Notes: generated by a model not told the origin, from the letters alone. DNA of 64,000 bases from Ignavibacteriales bacterium (GCA_021740915.1 JAIOYW010000009.1:62001-126000), one strand, 5' to 3'. Positions 41,735-52,237 are shown, counted from the stretch's first letter. Numbers and translations: made by a program.

Positions 41735-42992
41735 AATATTATGCGATTGCAGCATTATGGTTGTTGACGACACCACTGCAAATCTTGATCTCCTGGATGA
41801 TATTCTATCAAAAAAATATGAAAAAATAAGGCTTTTTACTGACGGTAATTTTGCCTTTAAATCTGCATTGAGTGATCCTCCGGATATTATACTTCTCGAT
41901 GTTATGATGCCGCAGATTGATGGTTATGAACTTGGTTTGAAAATTAAGGCGAATCGGGTGTTGAGCGATATACCTATTATTTTTATCAGCGCAAAATCCG
42001 AAACATTGGATAAGGTAAAAGCTTTTCAATCGGGCGGAGTCGATTATATCACCAAGCCTTTTCATATTCCTGAAGTAATGGCCAGGGTCGAAACTCACCT
42101 CCGGCTTGGAAAGTACAGGGCTGAACTGGAAGAAAAAAACAATAAACTTAAAGAAACGCTAAAATCCTTGAAAGAGGCGCAGTCGCAACTGATCCAGGCG
42201 AAGACACTCAGTTCTCTCGGCACTCTGACCGCAGGAATTGCCCATGAAATAAATAATCCCGTAAATGCAATTAATTCAAGCGGTATTGCACTTGGAAAAA
42301 TTATCCGGAAATTTCTGGCTCTTATCGAAATTTATGATAAACTGAGAACTGAAAATACAGATAGTATTTTGGAAGAAGCCGCAATTTTTAAGGAGGAGAT
42401 CAGTTACTCTGAGATCACCGAAGGTGTTGAGCAGCTTCTCAGGAATATTGATGTGGCTTCGAACCGTACTATTGAAATAGTGCGGAGTTTGAAGACATTT
42501 ACCCATATGGGGCGCAATGAGAAAGAAGCTATTGATATTCATGAAAATATCGAATCTACTTTGATCCTACTGAATCAGCGGATCAAAGACAGAATTCGTG
42601 TTACAAAGCATTTTGGAAATATTCCAAAGGTTAAATGTTTTCCGGGTAAGATAAATCAGGTTTTTGTAAACATTTTGGCTAATGCTGTTGATGCGCTTGA
42701 AAACAAAATTAACATCGGTGAGCCTGCGGAAATAGAGATAAAAACTTCACTGGCTGCAGACCAGGAAAAGCCCTCTGTAAATATTGAATTTTCAGATTCC
42801 GGAGCCGGCGTTCCTGAGGATATAAAAGAGAAAATCTTTGATCCGTTTTTTACTACAAAAGACGTCGGACAGGGAACAGGACTGGGGCTTTCGATTTCGT
42901 ATGGCATTATAAAAAGTCACGGTGGCAATATCAGTATCGGGACAAATCGGGTTGGCGGGGCTGTTTTCATTCTGAACCTTCCAATTGAATAA
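41727..42992 (+). CDS. Response regulator-histidine kinase fusion
   Basis: This 421-aa soluble protein has an N-terminal receiver (Asp58 in L-L-D-V-M-M-P, Lys in T-K-P-F near residue 111), a coiled coil (about 128-155) and a kinase core. The phosphoacceptor His173 is in A-G-I-A-H-E-I-N-N-P. The ATPase has N-I-L-A-N-A-V-D-A-L and G-T-G-L-G-L-S-I-S-Y. It overlaps the upstream hybrid kinase by 8 bp and lacks a DNA-binding domain. It is a likely intermediate in a phosphorelay. Confidence 0.93.
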   Translation: MDKILCDCSIMVVDDTTANLDLLDDILSKKYEKIRLFTDGNFAFKSALSDPPDIILLDVMMPQIDGYELGLKIKANRVLSDIPIIFISAKSETLDKVKAFQSGGVDYITKPFHIPEVMARVETHLRLGKYRAELEEKNNKLKETLKSLKEAQSQLIQAKTLSSLGTLTAGIAHEINNPVNAINSSGIALGKIIRKFLALIEIYDKLRTENTDSILEEAAIFKEEISYSEITEGVEQLLRNIDVASNRTIEIVRSLKTFTHMGRNEKEAIDIHENIESTLILLNQRIKDRIRVTKHFGNIPKVKCFPGKINQVFVNILANAVDALENKINIGEPAEIEIKTSLAADQEKPSVNIEFSDSGAGVPEDIKEKIFDPFFTTKDVGQGTGLGLSISYGIIKSHGGNISIGTNRVGGAVFILNLPIE

Positions 42993-43006
42993 AGAGGAAA
43001 ATTTTG

Positions 43007-45094
43007 ATGGAAAATTTTGATGAACTTTTACTCAAAAAAACTAAACCGGTTAAACCGGATTTACTGTATATTGACGATGACTACGAGAACCTGAGCAGTT
43101 TCAAATTTCAGTTTATGGATTATTATAATATAACGATTGCGAAAAGTGCTGAGCAGGGATACGCCGAACTTATTAAAAAAACCTTCCCAATAATTATCGC
43201 TGATCAAAGAATGCCGGGAATGACCGGCACACAATTTTTTGAAAAAATTCTGCCGGAATTTCCCAAAACAAAAAGAATGATATTAACCGGGTACAGCGAT
43301 TTTCAATCCATTATAGATGCAATAAATAAAGGGCAGATATATTATTATCTTCAGAAGCCGTGGAATGAGAAAGAAGTTATTCTCGTAATTAAAAACGCCC
43401 TTGAATCGCTTGAATTCGAAAGAAAAAATGATGAACTGATACACCTGCTTACTCATACAAATGAAAAACTTGAAAAAAGCAAAAAAGAACTTCAATGGAG
43501 AATTGAAGAGACCCTGAGCGCCGAAGAAAGATACAGGGATCTTTTTGATAACAATCCCATTGCAGTAATAGAGATGGACTTTTCCGAGATAATACCCTTT
43601 GTATTAAAATTGAAGGCTGAGAAGCCGGATTCAATTGAAAAATATTTTGATGAAAATCCGGAATACTTAAACGAGTTTGCGGGGAAAGTGCATCTTGTTG
43701 ATTTTAACAGGGCAGCGCTCTCATTCTGGGGTATAGAACGTAAGAGTGAACTAAGGAAAAGGCTTCCCGCATTGCTGAGGTCCGGCTCGCGCGACACATT
43801 CCTAAAAGTGATCACCGGGATTTTCTACGGGGAACGCATAATAGAATTTGAAACTGAAATAAAGAATTTTAAGGGTGAGAAGCTTGTCGCATATATTACC
43901 TTTTCAGTTTCACCCGGATTTTCAGAAGATTATTCCAGAACCCTGTTTTCACTCACAGATATCACACGCAGAAAAGCCGCTGAAATGGCGCTTAGCGAAA
44001 GCGAAAGAAAATTCAGAACGACCTTTGAACAGGCTCCTGTTGCCATGCATCTTTCCGATATAGGCGGATCGCTGATAATGGTAAACAAATCAATGGCTGA
44101 TATCGTTGAATACTCTCAGGAGGAACTAATTGGAAGGACTCTTTCAGAATTTACGCATCCTGAAGATTGTGAACTGAGTTTAAAAAACCAGAAAAGCCTC
44201 TTTTTACACGAAATTCCGCAAATAAGATTCGAAAAAAGGTATATATGCAAATCCGGGAAAATTATATGGGTCGATATCCATTCGGTTCTTATCCAGGATA
44301 TAAACGATAAGCCGATGTTTGCCGTCACCCATGCCATTGATATAACAGAGCGAAAGCGGATAATGGAGGACCTCATTCTTGCGAAAGAAAGAGCGGAGCA
44401 GGCTGATAAATTAAAATCTGAGTTTCTCGCCCAGGTATCGCATGAAATCAGGACCCCGATGAATTCGATGTTAGGTTTTACGAGTTACCTGAGAGATAAC
44501 AGAATAGAAAGAACAAGAGAGGATATTGATGAGTTTATTGAAGTAGTTCATTCGAGCGGTAAACGACTTATCAGAACCGTTGAGTTACTTCTCAATACCG
44601 CTCAGCTTGAAGTCGGGCTTTATGAACCCACTTTCAGGGAACTCGATCTCGAAGAAATATTGGAAAAACTGCTTCGGGAATTCACTCCTGCAATTGAATT
44701 AAAAGGACTTGTTTTTAAGTATTCTTCTGAAATAAAAGGTATTAAGGTTTATGCTGATGAATATAGCGTTGATCAGATATTTTCAAATGTTTTCGACAAT
44801 GCCATTAAATACACATCATCAGGCTCAATAACTCTTGATCTCAGATTAGACAAAAGCAATGGCAATATAATTGCTGAGTTGGCTGATACCGGAATCGGGA
44901 TGTCCGAGGAATTTTTATCTAATCTCTTCAGACCATTTACACAGGAAGAAAGAGGTTATTCAAGGAGTTTTGACGGAAATGGACTTGGATTATGCCTTGT
45001 AAAAAATTATTGCGATATTAACAATATTACAATCGGGGTAATTTCAAGGAAAAATGAAGGGACGAGCATCACTTTAGCTTTTCGCAAAAAATAA
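43007..45094 (+). CDS. Receiver-PAS-PAS histidine kinase
   Basis: The 695-aa product has no membrane segment. An N-terminal receiver (Asp66 in A-D-Q-R-M-P-G-M-T-G) is of the R-M-P-G type common in RpfG-like regulators. A coiled coil and two PAS domains (about 170-325 and 335-455) follow. The kinase core has His479 in S-H-E-I-R-T-P-M-N, N-A-I-K-Y-T and G-N-G-L-G-L-C-L-V. ATG 43007 is preferred over TTG 43004 because AGAGGA lies 9 bp upstream. It closes the three-gene kinase set. Confidence 0.92.
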   Translation: MENFDELLLKKTKPVKPDLLYIDDDYENLSSFKFQFMDYYNITIAKSAEQGYAELIKKTFPIIIADQRMPGMTGTQFFEKILPEFPKTKRMILTGYSDFQSIIDAINKGQIYYYLQKPWNEKEVILVIKNALESLEFERKNDELIHLLTHTNEKLEKSKKELQWRIEETLSAEERYRDLFDNNPIAVIEMDFSEIIPFVLKLKAEKPDSIEKYFDENPEYLNEFAGKVHLVDFNRAALSFWGIERKSELRKRLPALLRSGSRDTFLKVITGIFYGERIIEFETEIKNFKGEKLVAYITFSVSPGFSEDYSRTLFSLTDITRRKAAEMALSESERKFRTTFEQAPVAMHLSDIGGSLIMVNKSMADIVEYSQEELIGRTLSEFTHPEDCELSLKNQKSLFLHEIPQIRFEKRYICKSGKIIWVDIHSVLIQDINDKPMFAVTHAIDITERKRIMEDLILAKERAEQADKLKSEFLAQVSHEIRTPMNSMLGFTSYLRDNRIERTREDIDEFIEVVHSSGKRLIRTVELLLNTAQLEVGLYEPTFRELDLEEILEKLLREFTPAIELKGLVFKYSSEIKGIKVYADEYSVDQIFSNVFDNAIKYTSSGSITLDLRLDKSNGNIIAELADTGIGMSEEFLSNLFRPFTQEERGYSRSFDGNGLGLCLVKNYCDINNITIGVISRKNEGTSITLAFRKK

Positions 45095-45178
45095 ATTGAC
45101 ATTTTTGAGATAGTTAGCCAATGCTTTTACTGGTTCGTCGCCCCCATTCTTTAATCTCATTGAATTTTCCGGTTGCAG

Positions 45179-45949
45179 CTATTTAAAGATCCTGCTGAAA
45201 AATAATTTCATATCTTCCCAGCTTCTTTCATCTGCTGAAGCATTGTAAGCAGCTCCTCTCGAAGGATCGTTCCCGGCTCCCGGGTTTGTGAAGCTGTGAA
45301 CAGCATTTCCGTATGATATCATTATCCAGTCAATTTTTTCACGGTTCATTTCCTCAGTGAAGGCATTCACTTCCTCTGCGGGTACAAAAGGATCGGCTGC
45401 GCCGTGGCAGACGAGAACTTTAGTTTTTATATTCCCGGCATCTTCTGTTTTGGGATTATCAAGATTTCCATGAAAACTTACAACTCCCGAAATCTCAGCT
45501 CCGCTTCTCGCTAATTCAAGCACTGTCGTTCCGCCGAAACAATAACCTATTGCCGCAATTTTCGCCTGATCCACCTGGGAAAATTCTTTCATTTTATTGA
45601 GTCCTGCAATTACTCTGCTGCGCAGGAGCTGCCGGTCCGACTTATACTTTCCTGCCTGCGCCGCCGATTCCTGCATGGTTTTTGGTCTTATCCCTTTGCC
45701 ATAAATATCGGCAGCGAAAGCAAAGTATCCTTCTTCAGCAAGTTTTTCCGCTCTTGCGAGTGAGTGCTCATTCAGTCCGTTCCATTCATGCACAATGAGA
45801 ATACCCGGAACTTTCCCGCTTTTAGAATCGTCCCATGCAATAAATCCTTCGAGTACTGTTTCCCCATCTGAATATTCAACATAAGCAGTTCTGATTTCAG
45901 CATGTGTTATAATTGCAGCAAACAATATCAAACCAAACAAAAAACGCAT
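45179..45949 (-). CDS. Secreted dienelactone hydrolase family protein
   Basis: The 256-aa precursor has a short signal peptide (R-F-L-F-G-L-I-L-F-A-A-I-I-T-H-A). An alpha/beta-hydrolase follows with the dienelactone-hydrolase triad: Cys137 in G-Y-C-F-G-G, Asp186 in H-G-A-A-D-P-F-V and His218 in N-A-V-H-S-F-T-N-P. The natural substrate is unknown, since most family members are not in aromatic degradation. ATG 45949 is used because GGAG lies about 8 bp upstream. A TTG start at 45979 would only add residues before the signal. Confidence 0.9.
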   Translation of the reverse strand: MRFLFGLILFAAIITHAEIRTAYVEYSDGETVLEGFIAWDDSKSGKVPGILIVHEWNGLNEHSLARAEKLAEEGYFAFAADIYGKGIRPKTMQESAAQAGKYKSDRQLLRSRVIAGLNKMKEFSQVDQAKIAAIGYCFGGTTVLELARSGAEISGVVSFHGNLDNPKTEDAGNIKTKVLVCHGAADPFVPAEEVNAFTEEMNREKIDWIMISYGNAVHSFTNPGAGNDPSRGAAYNASADERSWEDMKLFFSRIFK

Positions 45950-46118
45950 AAAGATTTCTCCTTTTCCTTTAAATAACAATCTCTTTTACGCAAACGTTTC
46001 ATATCTTTTGATAGATTTATTATTATAAATGCCTTATTTTAACTAAATTAAAAAAAAATCTTTAACAGGGAACAACTTCGTAACCTTAATAGTCATAAAT
46101 AAAAATTGGGGATTGCAA

Positions 46119-48491
46119 ATGAAGTCACGTTTGAGAATACTTGTTGCACTGCTGATGATATATACAATCGGATGTTCGACTTTTAAGGAGCTCGAACCCG
46201 ATCCGGAGATTTTAGCCGGAGAGAGAGGATATCTCGATATCAAAGACGACAAGGAAAATTTTGAACTCGAAAAAGGAGAAAAATACTTTATTCAGTTTCC
46301 TCCTCCGCCAAAGAACAATTTTTACCTTGTTCTTGAGAGTCAGACGACAGCTCCCCTCGGCTATTATTTTACCAATGTTTTTGATGATGGTGAAGGTGCA
46401 AAAATTGAAATGACCGATGAGGGTAAAGGGACAGGAAAAAGTGTATATGAGATAACTACTAATTCTATGCATTATTTCTGGGTTATTGACCGCGTCGGAT
46501 TCGATATGCAGCTTAATGCCAAATATCGTTACGTTCCGGCATGGCGGTATAAATTCGAGAACAAACACGCAGACTACAAAAACATACTCGAAACAAACCG
46601 CGTTGAAAGAAATACTTATGAATCGATAGATGAAAATTTCAACCTGCGCTCACTTAATTTTGACAGAGAGATTGATATTGTTGATACACGGCTGAGCACT
46701 ATCAAAAAAATGCAGGGCGACCTCAACTCCTTATCTTCTCTTTTCCCTCCTGGAGTTGCCAACTCTAATGATGAAGCATTTATCAACTGGACGAATCTGA
46801 GGAATGCCACTACTGATGAGATTGCTTTTCAGAGCAAATATCTTGCAGTGCTAAAATTCTTTTATACTGAAAACAGAACTATTGGGAATACAGAATTATT
46901 TATAAGCGAAACCGGAACATTTCTTAATTTTTTCAACAGCAGTTCCGATCTGCCTCCGAGAGTGATTGAACGAGCAAAGAAAGAAATTGGCGAAAGACTC
47001 GATAATGCAGTCGGCTATTACAATAAGATTCTGAACGCAAAAAATGACGTTGATGAAATAAAATTTTCACCTCCGCTCAGTGATGTGCGTGAACTTTTTA
47101 TTGAAACACGGGGAAGCGCACCGGAAGATTTTAATACATTGATGAGTTATGTTGCCACCCTCAACAAAGAAGCGGCACAGCTCGAGAGGATAAAGGAAGG
47201 TTTGGATGAGATTGATTATAAGTTCAGAAGGGAAAATTCCTGGCCGAACAATAATTTCTATCCCGACGTTTTAAGCAGAATTGAAACTTTGATGCCGCTT
47301 GTGCCAAGAGGTGAAGTTGCTAATTATAGAACATACAGGAATTATAACTGTACGCAATTAATGGAGCGCACAGCAGCCACGAAAAAGAATCAGTTGAGAG
47401 AGATGCAGTTAGGATACGATCAGGCGAAGCTTCTTGTGGTTGAAATTAATAATTACCGTGCACGCTCGGTTTATAAAGAAATTATTAAACTGCTCAACCA
47501 GAACCGGAACCTGACTTTTTTACGCAGGCAGTATCCTGATCTTGATGATTTGTCACTCGAATTTCAGAGAAGAACAATTCAAAATCTGACAATTGGTAAA
47601 GCATATCCGGCGGCAGAGCAAAACCTCATCAATCTTTTTAAGGATGAAGATTATCTCGATTACGCAGGTATCAGACAGAAAAAATCGAATATCGTTCTGC
47701 AGCTTGAGAATGAGCTTTTTGAAAGCATCAAAATCGGATCGAAAGAAAGGGTTGATAAATTTGTACTTGAAAACGAGACGACATTTACAAACGTAAAATC
47801 AATGTACAAGGATTCTGTATTTCTTCCGGCGTATGATATTACCTTCTCTTCGCTTGGGAATAACACTTTGCAGAAAAAGCGTCAGGATATAAACGGTTAC
47901 CTTGCCAATATGAAGCATTTTGATTTTCCGGAGGCGGCAATAAAATCGCTTTATGCCAATTTCACCCGTAATATTTCGCAACAGGGTGTTGAAAAGTGCC
48001 GCGCCATTGTTGATCACGGAACGTTTTATAAGGGCAAGGATATTAAGGTGAGAAATATTATCGCTGAATGCGATATAAATTCACCGAAATGGATAACCCG
48101 GCCTAAGGAATACCGCAGACTTTTTGCTCTTCCGGCGACATCGAACCGTAATGGAAACAATGAATACGTCTTTAAGACGCTGCTTCAGATTCCTTCTGAA
48201 GCTCAGTTCCCGGTGTTCGATATCAATATCAAGCTGCCTGAAGAAGTTGCTAAAAATGCCTCGAACAGGCAATGGTATTCGATAATCAAATTGAATAGCC
48301 GGGAAATCAAGAATGAGGGTAGAATTAAAATAACCGCTCCAACGAGCGAGAATGACTACGAATTCCAGGTTACTCCTGTCTCAATGGATAAGGACGGAAA
48401 AAATATCCTTGAAGTGCGGTTCAATTATCCTGCTTTCAAAGTTTTTGAGATAAGCGTAATGGCTCAGAAACCGATAATCAAGAAAAATTAA
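46119..48491 (+). CDS. Large lipoprotein of unknown function, first gene of a divergent ABC operon
   Basis: The 790-aa product is not recognised. It has a lipoprotein signal ending Y-T-I-G-C, so Cys19 would be lipidated. Residues 35-150 look beta-rich, the long centre (about 155-640) is mainly helical and charged, and the last 120 residues look beta-rich again. There is no enzyme motif. ATG 46119 with GGGGA upstream is chosen over TTG 46113. The next gene starts 17 bp later. As the first gene of an ABC-type operon it may be the envelope-side partner of the transporter. Confidence 0.75.
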   Translation: MKSRLRILVALLMIYTIGCSTFKELEPDPEILAGERGYLDIKDDKENFELEKGEKYFIQFPPPPKNNFYLVLESQTTAPLGYYFTNVFDDGEGAKIEMTDEGKGTGKSVYEITTNSMHYFWVIDRVGFDMQLNAKYRYVPAWRYKFENKHADYKNILETNRVERNTYESIDENFNLRSLNFDREIDIVDTRLSTIKKMQGDLNSLSSLFPPGVANSNDEAFINWTNLRNATTDEIAFQSKYLAVLKFFYTENRTIGNTELFISETGTFLNFFNSSSDLPPRVIERAKKEIGERLDNAVGYYNKILNAKNDVDEIKFSPPLSDVRELFIETRGSAPEDFNTLMSYVATLNKEAAQLERIKEGLDEIDYKFRRENSWPNNNFYPDVLSRIETLMPLVPRGEVANYRTYRNYNCTQLMERTAATKKNQLREMQLGYDQAKLLVVEINNYRARSVYKEIIKLLNQNRNLTFLRRQYPDLDDLSLEFQRRTIQNLTIGKAYPAAEQNLINLFKDEDYLDYAGIRQKKSNIVLQLENELFESIKIGSKERVDKFVLENETTFTNVKSMYKDSVFLPAYDITFSSLGNNTLQKKRQDINGYLANMKHFDFPEAAIKSLYANFTRNISQQGVEKCRAIVDHGTFYKGKDIKVRNIIAECDINSPKWITRPKEYRRLFALPATSNRNGNNEYVFKTLLQIPSEAQFPVFDINIKLPEEVAKNASNRQWYSIIKLNSREIKNEGRIKITAPTSENDYEFQVTPVSMDKDGKNILEVRFNYPAFKVFEISVMAQKPIIKKN

Positions 48492-48508
48492 CGTTTACAG
48501 GGAATCAG

Positions 48509-50245
48509 ATGAATAAAAGACAAATTTATATTGCCGGCTCTGTTGCGGGCGTTATTGTTATCGTACTATTGTACATACTCCTCTCCGGGAGAGATCTTAG
48601 GGGAATAGCGGCTTTTCCTTATATCAGCCACCAGAAACCTGTAGTGGATCCTCACCTTCCTGCATCGGTTTCAATCGCTGATAAAATTGACGAAGTGTTA
48701 TTTGACGGTCTTTTTAATATTTCCGCAAATAAAAGCGGTATTATTTACGAGGACGGTCTTGCTTCCTTCAACGGAATTTCAGGCGACAATGTGGTTTCGA
48801 TTACGCTGAAAAAGAATAAAAAATGGCATGATAGTTACAAAGTATGGCTTGATGATGATGAGTACCGTATTTCGGACAGCACCGCGCACTATTTTTCGGC
48901 TGCTGATGTGCGTTACACACTGAACAGAATACTTAGACTTGGCAGTCTTTCGCCTGATTATATACTTGTAACACAGGCTATGCCCGATGTCGATTTTTCA
49001 GGACCGGAGGCGGATGGGACAATTTATTTCAGATTCAAGGGTGATAGAATCTGGACTGAACCTGATATTAAGGAAGTCCTTTCATTTAAAGTAATTCCTG
49101 AAAAAGCCGGATTTAATGATTTTGAATTCCTTAACGGAACCGGTGAATTTGTGAATCTTCCCCTGAACGAAGAAGGCGTTGCCGGTTTCAGGGCAATTCC
49201 CGGAGGGCTGGCTTCAATACCGAGTCTGCTGTTAAATCCTTTTATCGATAACTCCACTTTTACAACCGAGTTAAAGAATAATAATATAAACGTTTTGCTT
49301 GAGACTCCTTTTGGCAGCGTTTCACCTGTACTCGACGAAAAGGAATTTTTCTATAAATCAAATTCGAGCACAACATTTTTTGCAATCCTGCTTAATACTC
49401 AGAAGTTTGACCGCCAGCAGCGGAGAGAGATCAAAAACCTTATTGATAACAGGAATGTTATTGACCGCTTCTTCCGGGTAGGCACTCAGCAGCAAAGGGG
49501 AATTGTTGATTATCAGGGCAAAAGGAACAATTATCCCGATTACCTTAACAATAGCGTTTTCCCTTCGAACTCGTATTATGTTGATGAGGATATTGTTGTT
49601 CCTGTGGTTGATAGATCGAGACCAAATCTTTCAATATTACCGGATACAATAAGGATAAAAACTTCCGTTGGAATAGGATACAAAGAGGAATTGGAGGATA
49701 TTGCAGGAATTCTTAACGATCCCAAATTATTCAATGGCAAAGTTAAAGTTACCGTAGTTGGAAATAATGATATAAAGAACGGAAATTATGATGCGCTGCT
49801 ACTCCCTTTCACGGGCTACCGCAGCAATTTTCTGTTCGATCTCTACGATATTTTCCTGAGAGAGCCTGATCTTGATATTTACAAGATCAATCTTATTACG
49901 ATGCCTTCAGAGAACGGGGGAACGGCTATAAATCCCGCAAGCTGGAACGGCAGAAATAATTATTTCAGGATTGACGCATTCCAGAACAGCCAGGATAGTG
50001 AAGATCTCAATCTGCTGCTTCAGTATATTTATGGTTTTATGTCAACTCATGAGATCGGCGACAAGCAGGAATATGCCTACAGGATTGATCAGCTTGAAAA
50101 CGACCTTTCATTGGGTGTCTGGATGTTCTCACTGCCTTCACTATCATATTTCAGCGCACAGTTCGACAGCTCAAGCATCGATCTGTTCGGAGTAGCATCA
50201 CAGTTATCGACGATTGAAAAGTGGAAAGAACGTCCGGAGCAATAA
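48509..50245 (+). CDS. Membrane-anchored family-5-like solute-binding protein
   Basis: The 578-aa protein has one N-terminal transmembrane helix (about 7-26) and no lipobox, so it is tethered to the inner membrane. The body resembles peptide/nickel-binding proteins: L-F-D-G-L-F near residue 65, W-H-D-S-Y near 109, and F-S-A-A-D-V-R-Y-T-L-N-R near 130, which is the F-x-A-x-D-V-x-x-S-x-x-R pattern of the family. The rest is strongly diverged. Permeases and a double ATPase follow in the same operon, supporting an ABC import or sensing role. Confidence 0.78.
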   Translation: MNKRQIYIAGSVAGVIVIVLLYILLSGRDLRGIAAFPYISHQKPVVDPHLPASVSIADKIDEVLFDGLFNISANKSGIIYEDGLASFNGISGDNVVSITLKKNKKWHDSYKVWLDDDEYRISDSTAHYFSAADVRYTLNRILRLGSLSPDYILVTQAMPDVDFSGPEADGTIYFRFKGDRIWTEPDIKEVLSFKVIPEKAGFNDFEFLNGTGEFVNLPLNEEGVAGFRAIPGGLASIPSLLLNPFIDNSTFTTELKNNNINVLLETPFGSVSPVLDEKEFFYKSNSSTTFFAILLNTQKFDRQQRREIKNLIDNRNVIDRFFRVGTQQQRGIVDYQGKRNNYPDYLNNSVFPSNSYYVDEDIVVPVVDRSRPNLSILPDTIRIKTSVGIGYKEELEDIAGILNDPKLFNGKVKVTVVGNNDIKNGNYDALLLPFTGYRSNFLFDLYDIFLREPDLDIYKINLITMPSENGGTAINPASWNGRNNYFRIDAFQNSQDSEDLNLLLQYIYGFMSTHEIGDKQEYAYRIDQLENDLSLGVWMFSLPSLSYFSAQFDSSSIDLFGVASQLSTIEKWKERPEQ

Positions 50246-51105
50246 AAAAGAACATTTATAACCGGAGCCTAATAAAGGCAGTATCACTCTTTGTATTAAA
50301 TCTGTTGCTTTTTTCAGGTCTTGCTGCTCAGACCACTGATTATCTTCTGCTCGCATATCCTGCGGAGGCTGTCATATATGATGGTTTTCAGAAAAAACTT
50401 AGCGGAGCGAAAAAAGAAAGTTTTGCCGGGGGTACGCCTTTCAGGATATTACGTAAAGACGGTTATTTTAACGACGGTTTTACCCGGTATATCTACGTTG
50501 AATACGGAGGGAACAATTATTACATCCAGAAGGATGAAAAGGGCAGAATAATAAACTCACAGGCTTGCCTGCCGGAGTTTTTAAGCGGTATTTCAATATC
50601 CCGGAAATTAACCATTACCGATAAAGAAAAAATCACGCTTAATCCGTGGCCCGAGGGTCAGCGGAAAGTGCTTGAGAGCGGTAAAGAAATTAAGGTAATT
50701 TTCAGGTATATGAATAAATACTATATCCAGGAAATTTCAGAGAAGAATGGTCTCGGATGGGCGCAGTTATCATCAAAATTCCTGAAAAAATCAGCAGAAA
50801 CCGGCAGCGGAATTTTAAGATCGCCTCAGATAAAGGATGATCTGAAGAATATAGTAAATGAGCAGAATAAACTTTTCGGCAATTTTAAGCAGCTTTTGGA
50901 TTCGCTTTCCGGAGAAGAGAAAGAAATACCTGTTTACAGGCTCCGGTTTGAAGATTACAGAATAACTATTTTTTCGGGGAACCAGGAATTGGAGAAGAAA
51001 TTCCGTTCAGGGTTTTCTATTCTCGAGAACAAAATAAAAACAAAATTGGCGGGCACCGGGCTAAAAGTGGAAACTATCAAGGGTCAGATCGTTATTACGG
51101 AATAA
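50221..51105 (+). CDS. Secreted protein with SH3-like repeats, unknown function
   Basis: The 294-aa product begins with GTG at 50221 inside the end of the preceding gene (25-bp overlap). A signal peptide ends near L-A-A-Q-T-T (about residue 38). Two stretches (about 45-110 and 130-190) have the look of SH3-like beta barrels, with W-P-E-G-Q and G-W-A-Q-L-S-S-K-F in the second. A helical linker and a small C-terminal domain follow. No catalytic motif is seen. It may bind cell wall or the partner lipoprotein. Confidence 0.65.
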   Translation: MERTSGAIKKNIYNRSLIKAVSLFVLNLLLFSGLAAQTTDYLLLAYPAEAVIYDGFQKKLSGAKKESFAGGTPFRILRKDGYFNDGFTRYIYVEYGGNNYYIQKDEKGRIINSQACLPEFLSGISISRKLTITDKEKITLNPWPEGQRKVLESGKEIKVIFRYMNKYYIQEISEKNGLGWAQLSSKFLKKSAETGSGILRSPQIKDDLKNIVNEQNKLFGNFKQLLDSLSGEEKEIPVYRLRFEDYRITIFSGNQELEKKFRSGFSILENKIKTKLAGTGLKVETIKGQIVITE

Positions 51106-51106
51106 T

Positions 51107-52237
51107 ATGAAAGAAAAACTGTTAAATCATTTATACAGCATTTTTTTTGTATTTATACCGGTGGCTGCATTCATATTTTATTATTCAGGTTCATACCGGA
51201 ATTTTGAAGAAAGTCTGCCCGCCGAGCTGGAACCCTTTCTATCTGCAGAATTTTTTAATCCGGATGATCCTTCACACCGGCAGCTTCTTGCAGAGTTTAT
51301 CAATTATTACTATTCCGATAAACAACAATGGGGCGAAAGAGTAGTTTCAAAACTCGAATCTTTCAGACAGGAAGAATTCTTAAAAAACCGTGACGCCGCA
51401 AAATTTGTCCGGGGAAAACTTACCACTGCAATGGTTTCACAGATTTTCGGACTATTTTCAAAGTTTTTATTCATTTTTTTCGTTGTAATGATTTTGTTAT
51501 TGTATTTCTCAATAAACGGGGGACTGCTCAAATTTATTCTGGCTCAGAGAGCGAAGCCTGAACTGGTTACATTCAAAAAATCAATCTCAATCATTTACGG
51601 ACAATTAAAACAAAATAAATATCTGACTGCCGAGCAGGGGCGGCTTCTTTTTTCAGCGGTAAAATCATTTGGGCGCGTTCTGCTTTATGTTCTGTTATTT
51701 TCGCCTGCCTATGTTATAGCCTACTCATTTAAGAATGATTTCAGCAATAATTCCACAATGATGATGATACTGCTTGGATTTCTTACAAACGGGCTGCTGA
51801 TCAACTATGTAAATAAGTTTTATGGTTTCCTGATGGCAGAGAACAGAAAAAATTATGTTCTGCTGCTGAGAGTTAAAAACCTCAACTGTGAATATAATTT
51901 TGACTTTACCGAATTCCGGACTATAAAATACTTGTTCTCTTTCAACAAGAAATTTTCAGATCATATCCTTGGCGCGATATACAAAAATGCGCTGTTCCAG
52001 TATTTTCATTCAATAAAAGAACTTGCGGCATTTACGGTTTCAGGACTGATAATAATTGAGATGGCGCTTAATATTCAGGGACACCTGAGCTATGAGATGC
52101 TGAAATATGTGCTGAACAGAAATTATGACACTGTTTTTTTTATTGTAATGCTGATTTTTATTCTTATCAAACTGATCGAAATTTCGGTGGATTATTATTA
52201 CGAAAGGCTTTATGCGCGGTATTCAAATAACAAATAA
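51107..52237 (+). CDS. Divergent DppB/OppB-like ABC permease
   Basis: The 376-aa protein has about six hydrophobic segments, with a large extracytoplasmic loop of about 85 residues after the first, as DppB proteins have. The C-terminal part (about 305-372) follows the DppB pattern of helix, short amphipathic loop, N-R-N-Y-D-T-V, long helix and a Y-E-R-L-Y-A-R tail. The cytoplasmic EAA coupling loop is hardly recognisable. It starts 1 bp after the previous stop and overlaps the next permease by 26 bp. Confidence 0.72.
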   Translation: MKEKLLNHLYSIFFVFIPVAAFIFYYSGSYRNFEESLPAELEPFLSAEFFNPDDPSHRQLLAEFINYYYSDKQQWGERVVSKLESFRQEEFLKNRDAAKFVRGKLTTAMVSQIFGLFSKFLFIFFVVMILLLYFSINGGLLKFILAQRAKPELVTFKKSISIIYGQLKQNKYLTAEQGRLLFSAVKSFGRVLLYVLLFSPAYVIAYSFKNDFSNNSTMMMILLGFLTNGLLINYVNKFYGFLMAENRKNYVLLLRVKNLNCEYNFDFTEFRTIKYLFSFNKKFSDHILGAIYKNALFQYFHSIKELAAFTVSGLIIIEMALNIQGHLSYEMLKYVLNRNYDTVFFIVMLIFILIKLIEISVDYYYERLYARYSNNK

